Shown here: one piece after another, positions 58,701 to 64,000 of the stretch
Layout: the number at the start of each line of letters is the position of its first letter
Position numbering within the stretch: position 1 is the first letter of the stretch
Assembly (NCBI RefSeq): GCF_026210795.1
Contig: NC_089444.1
Location: forward strand, 548,501-612,500
Length of the DNA stretch: 64,000 nt
Direction: 5' to 3'
DNA from: Rhizophagus irregularis
Lineage: Eukaryota > Glomeromycota > Glomeromycetes > Glomerales > Glomeraceae
Translations under genes and position numbers: made by a program
Notes under the pieces: model-generated
The model's database searches: none
What the model saw: the letters and a program-made list of their open reading frames with translations, nothing else
Told to the model about the DNA's origin: nothing

Positions 58701-60038
58701 AAAGATTATGCAATGGTTCTTCATCAAGAAGAATGTGTCAAAAGTTATTGTGAGACATGTATTGAAGAATATACAGACATGAAACATAAATGGTGTAAAC
58801 CATGCCAAATATATTTTTTGGAAAAAAAATTTACAAATTGGAGTGGAAATGAAAAAATTGATGAGTTTATTCAAGAAATGCAATTAAAAGTTAATAACCC
58901 AAATGATATGTTATTTGAATGGATTTCATTTAATCAATTTAAAAATATTAAGAAAATAGGCGAAGGTGGATTTGCTAAAGTATATTCAGCAGAATGGAAA
59001 AATGGACCATTGCATTATGATAAAGAATGGAAAAGGGGTTCGTGTAAAAAAGTTGCATTAAAATGTTTAAATAAATCACAAAATAAGACTGAAGAATTTC
59101 TAAATGAGGTATGTGATGTATGGAATTTATAAAATTGTAATTAAATATTATACATTCTTTAATATTAACAGGTTTTTTATTTTTAATAGATTAAAGCATA
59201 TTCAATGAATAAGTATGGTAGTAATATTATCAGAATATATGGAATATCTCAAGACCCAAAAACAAAAAATTACGTAATAGTTCTTCAATATGCAAAAGGT
59301 GGAAATTTTAATGGTTGGATAAATAAATGTTATAAAGACTTTGATTGGAATAATAAATTACGAACATTACATAATATTATTTTTGGTCTAAGTGAAATTC
59401 ATCAAAAACAGATGGTTCATTGTGATTTTCACACGGGAAATATATTATTTGAATATGGATATGTTAATCAATATAATAATACATATATTTCAGATATGGG
59501 ATTATGTGGAGAAATTGGGAATGTAGACAAATCCAAAATTTATGGAGTTATGTCTTATGTGGCTCCAGAAGTGTTAAGAGGAAAACCTTACACCAAAGCA
59601 GCAGATATATATAGCTTTGGTATGATTATGTATTTTGTAGCAACTGGAAGACAACCTTTTTCTGATCGTGCTCATGATAAGTTATTAGCATTAGATATAT
59701 GTAATGGAATTAGACCTAAATTAAATGAATTAGAAGCACCAAAATGTTATGTTGGATTAATGAAAAGGTGTTGGGATTCGGCTCCAGACAATAGACCAGA
59801 TGCTATTGAAGTAGTAAATATTATTTATTCGTATTATATTAGTTCAAATGCTGAAATTAGTAAGCAATTTAAAGAAGCAGAAGAATACAGAAAAATAAAT
59901 ATTTCGTCTATTGAAATTAATCAATCAACAACACATCCACAAGCTAGTAATATATCTCGATTATTAAATCCTTTTATGAAAGACCTTCCAAAATGCGATA
60001 ATGATTCCGAATGTTTAGACTGTTCAATTGCTGATTAA
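55738..60038 (+). CDS. Gene B: modular TKL-like kinase with tandem N-lobe repeats (8 exons)
   Basis: Exons 55738-56004, 56080-56514, 56580-57029, 57095-57544, 57607-58056, 58121-58579, 58644-59108 and 59190-60038, all phase 0, 1274 residues. It is a paralogue of gene A with fewer modules. Exon 1 starts MENLEENPRNWTSGSEEIDDF as in gene A. Exons 2-6 are degenerate N-lobe modules. Exon 7 carries the functional loop (IGEGGFAKVYSAEW) and lysine (VALKCL). Exon 8 has VIVLQYAKGGNF, VHCDFHTGNIL (Arg of HRD replaced by Cys, catalytic Asp kept), ISDMGLCGE, MSYVAPEVLRGKPYTKAADIYSFG and RCWDSAPDNRP, ending CLDCSIAD. HRD Arg loss is typical of kinases not regulated by activation-loop phosphorylation, so activity may persist. 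No signal peptide or membrane segment is seen. Substrates are unknown. Confidence 0.82.
56080..59108 (+). repeat. Gene B: six tandem exon modules, three nearly identical
   Basis: Same module plan as gene A. The units starting in exons 2, 3 and 4 repeat with a 515-base period through exon and intron alike. Exons 2 and 3 differ at only a few bases in their N-lobe half, and the introns 56515-56579 and 57030-57094 read the same. This is a very recent tandem duplication by unequal exchange or gene conversion. Confidence 0.9.
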
Positions 60039-60370
60039 ACCGATTACAGCATATATTATGTTATTAGAATAGTATTAAGTTTCAGATTACATTTATTTAA
60101 ATTTGTTTCACATTATTGCCCCAATTTACAGTCCTTCTTATATTGTTTTATTATTGTTTCGTTGAATAGTACTATAAGTGATGTATAAAATTATAGACTA
60201 ATGAAATCAAAAAATATTTTTATAGGAAAAGTATAGTTTATAATTTAAATTGTATCTTATTATTTTTAGAGAATATATAACATATATAACATGATTTTGT
60301 TCAACACTGATTATAGAATATATGTTCTTTATATTAATAAAAATCAGTCTGTAATTGAGCAATATTCAAT

Positions 60371-63300
60371 TGTTCCTTTCAAAATGTCCTGTTTACGTAA
60401 TGTAAATCCATTAATATACTATGCGTATGTAAAAATAACAAATCACATTTTCTTTATACAAATGAATGTTAGTTAAAAAGTTGTCAATAAAAAATGCAAG
60501 AGATATTGATATTTAATGATATTTTTATGTATATTCAAATAAATATAATAGAATAAAGAAAGAGGTCAAGTTAAGGAAATGACAAAATAAATATTTTAGT
60601 AGATTTAACAAAAGATCGGAAGATAAATGTATGCATTTTTATTAAGTGAAGGTGCGAATTGAATTTAATTAACCTTTAAATGTAACACATATCAGTAAAT
60701 AAGACTGGTCCACCTGAATATTCATACTTAAGCATTATATATATGCTTATACATTTCAAGAACATTTTCTGAATACACATGACCGGTCTGCTTCATTTTT
60801 TCAATATCAACCAGCTGAAAATAGAATGATTGTTGATTGGATCGATTGTTAACAGTTTCCTGCTATGTTAAAGTCATTTCAAAGTTTATAAATGGTGTCA
60901 TTAATCGCTTTATCCATTATAATCTCTTCCAAACAAGTGACAATTGGTAAAAAGTAACAATAATCCTATTGTTTTAATACAATTTATAGTATTATTTTTA
61001 ATGTAATTTGACCTTAGTTCTTTACCACATTAATTTCATTACATTATAATTTTTGGTAAACTAAATTCAAAGGAAATAACAAAATTCCTATTTTGATTTT
61101 TATAATAATATGGATTAGCATGACTTAATGTAACTTTATAACTACTTGTTATTATAGATATATAATGCATGAAATCTTTTAGATCTTTTAACATCATATA
61201 TATATTTTATTATATCAAAAATACTATACCTATATGAAAAATATTTTTTGTAATAATTTAACATTCTTAAAATAAATAAATTATAGATAGATATTATTTA
61301 TCTTTACATCTTGATCCATGCCTATCATTTCAAAAATTCATTGTTTCTATTGTTTGGCTACTTATATATTTAAATTAATAAATTCAATTTATGTTTCCTA
61401 AGTCCTAACTTTTATTTTAAATTTATTATTAGATGTATTATTTATTTTTAACAACTAGTAGTAAATATTTAATCTTTGTTTCAGCCTTTTTAGGGGTATT
61501 GGTATAAATTATTCATTATCAAGTAGTAATGAAAGACTTTCAATATTTTGTTATATTTTTACTATTAAGTATAAAAAGTCAAATGTAAAATCTCACCAGG
61601 TATGCAATAACTCTTGAAAATATAATTTTCCATATTTTTAATCAATATCAAGATCCAATAATCCATATTAATTTTTTAAAGCCTGCAAGCCTGCAAGCCT
61701 GCATAAATGAGATATTATGCAGAGGTTGAAGTAAAATAGAGATCCATTTTAAATTGGTTATTTTGTTTATCTATCATAAAATGTTAAAATAAAGATAATT
61801 TGTTTTACATTTCTGCTGAATCAAAACTTCTGGTTAAAAAATATACAAATTGTTTATAACATCAGGCTTTTTAGGTATTCTCTGTTTATGCTCTACAATT
61901 AACACTTTGAAGACAATTTTAATAGCTGTATTGCATCACTGGTTGTAGTTGCATAACTTTTCATTTTCTTAATCTGATCAAACATTATTTATAATTTTTT
62001 ATTTATAGGAATATAAACTTCCCACAGCTGCCTGGATTTCACACCACTGGAATGTTTCATATTCTCTTATTATGTGATTGTCCAATTTTTGGAAAGTGAA
62101 ATACATAACCAATATATTATTACTTATAAGAAAACATTTCCATTAATAAATACAAATACATTAAACTAGATAGAAAGACTAGCTTGTACTAAGATTTAAA
62201 TTACTGTAGACTAAGGGTCACAGCTTATGCTAAGCATCAAATAAGAGTTAATTATTACTGGATTAATAAGTTCTCAACTCAAATGCTAAATAAGAAGTCT
62301 AATTGATAGCCATTAATTGTTTCAGGAACTTTATTACCATATCTTTTTTATAATAATTGAATATAAGTTATATTAAGCACTATGTTAAGTACAATATTAT
62401 ATCAGTTAATGCTATTTAATAAAATTGTAATTTATTGACATTTTATATATTTTTTATCAGTTCATATTGCTAAAGTCTTAATTATAAGATCTATACTATA
62501 ATCAGTCAGTCACAATAATCAAATTAATTATGAGTAAAACTATATATTCAAAGATACACATTTGTGATAATTTATGAATATACTTATTTTTGATTTCAAA
62601 GGAGTAGTATACTAAGCTAAACTAATGCAAATGATAAGCTAATTGCAAAGTACAACTTTATAATAAATCAATTAAATAAAAAAAATTCTAGGATCTTACA
62701 AATTATTTATATCTCTGTATTTTTTTATCTTTTCAGTTGTTTATAATGCAAATATATTTTATTTAGATAACAATAATTTAAAATTAAAATTCATTATACT
62801 GTATATCTGTTCAAGTTAAGTTGTGGAGTTTGTGGTTATCATTATTAGCGAGATTTTCTTGCAAGATATGGCTTGCATTTTCATATCCACTTTTGAGTGA
62901 TTGCCCTTAGTTTGCAACTCACATTAGGCGCAGATTTGTAAATATACCAAATTGACATGGATGTGTTAATTTAATTGGCATTTTTACTATAAATAACAAA
63001 TCAAACATGACTAATTATCATATTCTAATAAGTCTGATAAAATATAACTTACAAATAAAAGATCTTATATAATAAATGAAATACCAGCAAAAATCAATTT
63101 ATAAATAATAAATTTCTTTGTTCAATTCGTAATCATTTCATTAATTTACTATCTAAGAATAATGTATAAATAGAAGTTTTTATTATTGTATTATTCGTTA
63201 ACATATAACAATATTATTAATAAGTAATTCAGATACTAAGTATCGCTTAGTATAAGGATTTTAAATTTAATTTTAAAATTAATCTCAACTAGTTTGACTA

Positions 63301-63842
63301 TAGAAAGGTTTTAATGTAATAATAATGATTATCAAAAAATTGTATTAAGTTATTAATTTAGCTGCTTTTAAAACTATATCTGATATTACAATTTTAAACT
63401 TATTAGCAATTAACTTTTTAATTATTAAGAAATTAATTTTTTTTCATTTGATTTTTGATCTCTGACAGTTATTTTAAAAAAGATAAGTTCACTAATACAG
63501 CAAACTTATTTTTATATGAAAAGATAGTATTATTTAATTTAAATTAGACATTAAATTCCTATACAGATTTTTTTTTTCATTAAAATTTTAACAATTTTAA
63601 AAACTTTGTTTTTATTGAATTCATATTTTATGATTTAATTCAGAAAAAGCTTTTTTAAATAAAATAAAAATTAATAAAGTTTTTATCAAAGGCTATAATA
63701 GATTTATTGATTAACAAGATTGATTAACAATATTAAATTTTTTTTATAAATAACAAAAAACTATTTTTATGGATAAATATATAAAAATAAGCAGAAAAAT
63801 TAATATATCAATTGATGCTTAAAATTGATTATTGCTATTATG
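60371..63842. other. Gene-poor AT-rich tail
   Basis: About 3.5 kb without an open frame I would accept, and without a recognised RNA gene. A small (GCCTGCAA)n repeat is at 61680-61702. A mildly GC-richer stretch at 62820-62945 shows no coding sense. Confidence 0.5.
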
Positions 63843-64000
63843 TACAGTCAAACCTTTATATAACGATATATATCAAAGTTATACCGATATTTATAATATA
63901 TATATATATATATATTGTTCTTCACATATTGGGAAGATAAAATTTATCAGTATATTAAGTTTGTAATAGTTAAATGATTGATCATTTTGTTTTATATCAG
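63843..64000 (+). mobile_element. Possible end of a Tc1/mariner/pogo-like element
   Basis: TA followed by CAGTCAAACCTTTATATAAC resembles terminal repeats of pogo-like/mariner elements (CAGTCAAACCTC-TATAACG type), from memory of the family. The other end lies outside the window, so this is tentative. Confidence 0.4.

Larger units (their letters stand above)
55625..60370 (+). repeat. Segmental duplication, copy B (partner 29745-36130)
   Basis: Covers gene B plus about 110 bases upstream and about 330 downstream that match the flanks of gene A. The shared 3' flank ends with tgttcaacactgattatag and aaaatcagtctgtaattgag. Confidence 0.85.

Noticed and set aside
60291..60476. 61-residue open frame after gene B
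   Set aside because: It lies in the 3' flank shared with gene A, where the same frame is not kept.

Overview
The window looks like nuclear DNA of a very AT-rich, repeat-rich fungus. The best match is an arbuscular mycorrhizal fungus of the Rhizophagus type (Glomeromycotina). This is inferred from the many short introns (GTAAGT/GTATGT donors, TAG/CAG acceptors), the expanded TKL-like kinases with HRDFHTGN and SDMGLCGE motifs, the F-box/LRR-like proteins, and degraded hAT and LINE pieces. No database search was possible. All gene models were spliced by hand.

Left part (1-16.9 kb): a small GATA zinc-finger gene (1253-1834); a nine-exon Fab1/PIKfyve-type phosphatidylinositol-3-phosphate 5-kinase lacking a FYVE domain (2522-7530); a repeat-filled spacer with a hAT scrap, a minisatellite and a ~155-bp tandem repeat; a two-exon F-box gene on the minus strand with a GC-AG intron (10358-11907); then about 5 kb of repeat-bearing spacer.

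Centre (16.9-25.0 kb): the most remarkable object. About 5 kb (17197-22134) is a tandem array of near-identical introns of mostly 75-115 bases, separated by 51 exons of exactly three bases and one exon of a single base. Read in phase with the flanking exons, the array adds 51 codons with no stop. The one-base exon supplies the frame change needed to enter the kinase exons that follow. The predicted protein (978 aa) is a kinase-like protein with a degenerate HRD motif and a long coiled-coil tail. A frameshifted kinase pseudogene (26613-27910) follows.

Right part (29.8-60.1 kb): three long multi-exon kinase genes, A (+, 29870-35808), C (-, 41051-48634) and B (+, 55738-60038). In each, nearly every exon of ~450 bases encodes one repeat module: kinase strands beta4-beta5, usually a C-x2-C-x11-C-x2-C element, an SGNEKID linker, then a degenerate kinase beta1-beta3/alphaC. 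Only the last two exons make a complete kinase domain. A and B are direct segmental copies with different module numbers. C is inverted and begins with a hydrophobic anchor. Between them lie a four-exon secreted cupredoxin gene (36932-37632), a dead LINE, several MITEs and a long inverted repeat (about 25.66-26.61 kb against 53.83-54.52 kb). The last 3.6 kb holds no gene I can support.
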